Source: Aristolochia californica
Taxonomy: Eukaryota; Streptophyta; Magnoliopsida; Piperales; Aristolochiaceae
Direction: 5' to 3'
Assembly (NCBI GenBank): GCA_029961685.1
Contig: JARWKL010000046.1
Span: forward strand, 1-64,000
DNA length: 64,000 nucleotides
In this document: positions 62,749-64,000 of the stretch, piece after piece
Layout: each line of letters starts with the position of its first letter
Position numbering within the stretch: position 1 is the first letter of the stretch
Notes under the pieces: generated by a model
What the model was told of the DNA's origin: nothing
Seen by the model: only the letters and a program-made list of their open reading frames with translations
The model's database searches: none
Translations under genes and position numbers: made by a program

Positions 62749-64000
62749 TGGTTGAATTTTATAGGAAAGGGACTTGTAACTGATCCCAACATGCTTTAAG
62801 TGTGGTGGGTGTGCATGCCACAAGCATGTTGAGGATGCAAGTGGCCAAAAATTAAGGGGGGGTGGAAATAGTTGAATTCTCAAGTGGTTGGATATTAACC
62901 AGAGCCAAACAACCCACTTTTTTGCCTATCCTTAAAAATCACAGATAGTCTTTGGAATTATCTCTCTCAGCATTTGTGCATCCCATTTTGGATGTTCAAA
63001 TTTTTTTTTTTTTCAGGAACAAACTTGTGACTCCCATTTTTCCTCGTAAACAAAAAACATATAAGATCACAACAAAATGAAAATTTTAGAGTTCATGTGT
63101 GCAAAAAAATTTGAAAACTATAATAATAAATAGAAAATTATATCACGCACTAAAAATGAACCCCAAAATCCATGTTTGGGAAATTCCACTAGTACAACCC
63201 CCTAATAATAGCTTGGTGGAATTTTATAGGAAAGGGACTTGTAACTGATCCCAACATGCTTTAGGTGTGGTGGGTGTGCATGCCACAAGCATGTTGAGGA
63301 TGCAAGTGGCCAAAAATTGGGGGGGGGGTAGAAAAAGTTGAATTCTCAAGTGGTTGGATATTTACAAGAGCTCAACAACCCACTTCTTTGCCTATCCTTA
63401 AAAATCACAAAGACTCTTTGGAATTATCTCTCCATGCATTTGTGCATCCCCATTTTTGGATTTTCAAAATTTTTGTTTTTTTCAGGTCCAAACTTGTGAC
63501 TCACATATTTCCTCGTAAACAAAAAAGATATAAGAGCGCAACAAAATGAAAATTTTAGAGTTCATGTGTGCAAAAAAATTTGAAAACTATAATAATGAAT
63601 AGAAAATTATTTCACGCACTAAAAATGAACCCCAAAATCCATGTTTGGGAAATTCCACTAGTACAACCCCCTAATAATAGCTTGGTGGAATTTTATAGGA
63701 AAGGGACTTCTAACTGATCCCAACATGCTTTAAGTGTAGTGGGTGTGCATGCCACAAGCATGTTGAGGAAGCAAGTGGCAAAAAATATGGGGGGGTCGAA
63801 AAAGTTGAATTCTCAAGTGGTTGGATATTTACCAGAACCAAACAACCCACTTTTTTGCCTATCCTTAAGAATCACAAATACTCTTTGGAATTATCTCTCC
63901 CAGCATTTGTGCATCCCCATTTTGGATGTTCAAAAATTTTTTTTTGTTCAGGTCCAAACTAGTGAGTCCCATTTTTCCTCGTAAACAAAAAAGATATAAG
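62749..64000 (+). repeat. HOR unit 46, cut by the window end (1252 bp seen)
   Basis: A 62749-63213, B 63214-63682 with G10, C from 63683 with G7, cut by the window end after 318 of about 466 bases. The array continues beyond the window. Confidence 0.96.

Larger units (their letters stand above)
1..64000 (+). repeat. Satellite DNA array with trimeric ~1.4 kb higher-order repeat
   Basis: The whole window is a head-to-tail tandem array in one orientation. The base period is about 466 bp and the higher-order period is three monomers (A-B-C, usually 1399-1419 bp). A is recognised by TGGTTGAATT at its start, AATTAAG7TGG, and ATAAATAG near its end. B is recognised by GCTTTAGGTG, ATT-G(9-28)-TAGAAAAAG and CTCCATGCATTTG. 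C is recognised by GGGACTTCTAAC, TGTAGTGGG, ATATG(7-9)TCG, TCTGTGCAG and TTCCACCTTTAC. There are 46 units, one of them a dimer and the last one partial. No inversion, insertion or foreign sequence interrupts the array, and neither array edge lies in the window. Homogeneous HOR satellites of this kind are known from centromeric and heterochromatic regions of eukaryotes. The exact chromosomal role is inference. Confidence 0.98.

Noticed and set aside
1..64000. CRISPR-like array of repeats and spacers
   Set aside because: Repeats are about 466 bp with no unique spacers, and the whole unit is repeated. This is satellite DNA.
1..64000. Mobile element or LTR tandem array
   Set aside because: No reverse transcriptase, integrase or transposase frame, no primer binding site or polypurine tract arrangement, no terminal inverted repeats bounding a unit, and no target-site duplications.

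Overview
The whole 64 kb window is one uninterrupted tandem satellite array. I see no gene, RNA gene, transposon, CRISPR array or unique sequence from base 1 to base 64000. The base repeat is an AT-rich monomer of about 466 bp. Three diverged monomer versions (A, B, C) follow each other in fixed order and the A-B-C trimer repeats head to tail on the + strand. This is a textbook higher-order repeat (HOR), with a unit of 1398-1419 bp (commonest length 1399 bp). I count 46 HOR units: 44 complete trimers, one A-C dimer that lacks B (37962-38894), and one unit cut by the window end (62749-64000). That makes 136 complete monomers plus one partial C. The unit phase is arbitrary; I began each unit at the A-monomer word TGGTTGAATT.

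Monomers within a unit differ at many positions. Successive units differ by only zero to a few substitutions plus homopolymer length changes. Every unit length is explained by four things: the B poly-G tract (9 to 28 G), the C poly-G tract (7 to 9 G), the A poly-T tract (12 to 14 T) and rare 1-bp deletions. Three zones can be seen. Units 1-13 have C tracts of 7 G and long, variable B tracts. Units 14-28 have C tracts of 8-9 G. Units 29-46 have C tracts of 7 G (unit 31 excepted) and a near-uniform 9-12 G B tract, broken by five long expansions. The single dimer sits at the boundary between the second and third zones.

All open reading frames here are short (at most 99 codons) and repeat once per monomer or unit. 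Those crossing the G tracts change frame with tract length, so they are not genes. Conserved non-coding structure includes a 10-bp perfect inverted repeat with a 25-nt spacer in every monomer, a second 6-bp stem-loop, and an EcoRI site in every monomer.

The organism must be a eukaryote: a homogeneous HOR satellite of this size is typical of centromeric, pericentromeric or subtelomeric heterochromatin. A plant is plausible, but nothing in the sequence settles the taxon and I do not recognise the satellite family by name. Whether the array is a functional centromere cannot be read from sequence alone. The interest lies in array evolution: the HOR, its B-deletion variant, the hypervariable G tracts, shared private mutations that trace unit duplications, and the dyad symmetry.
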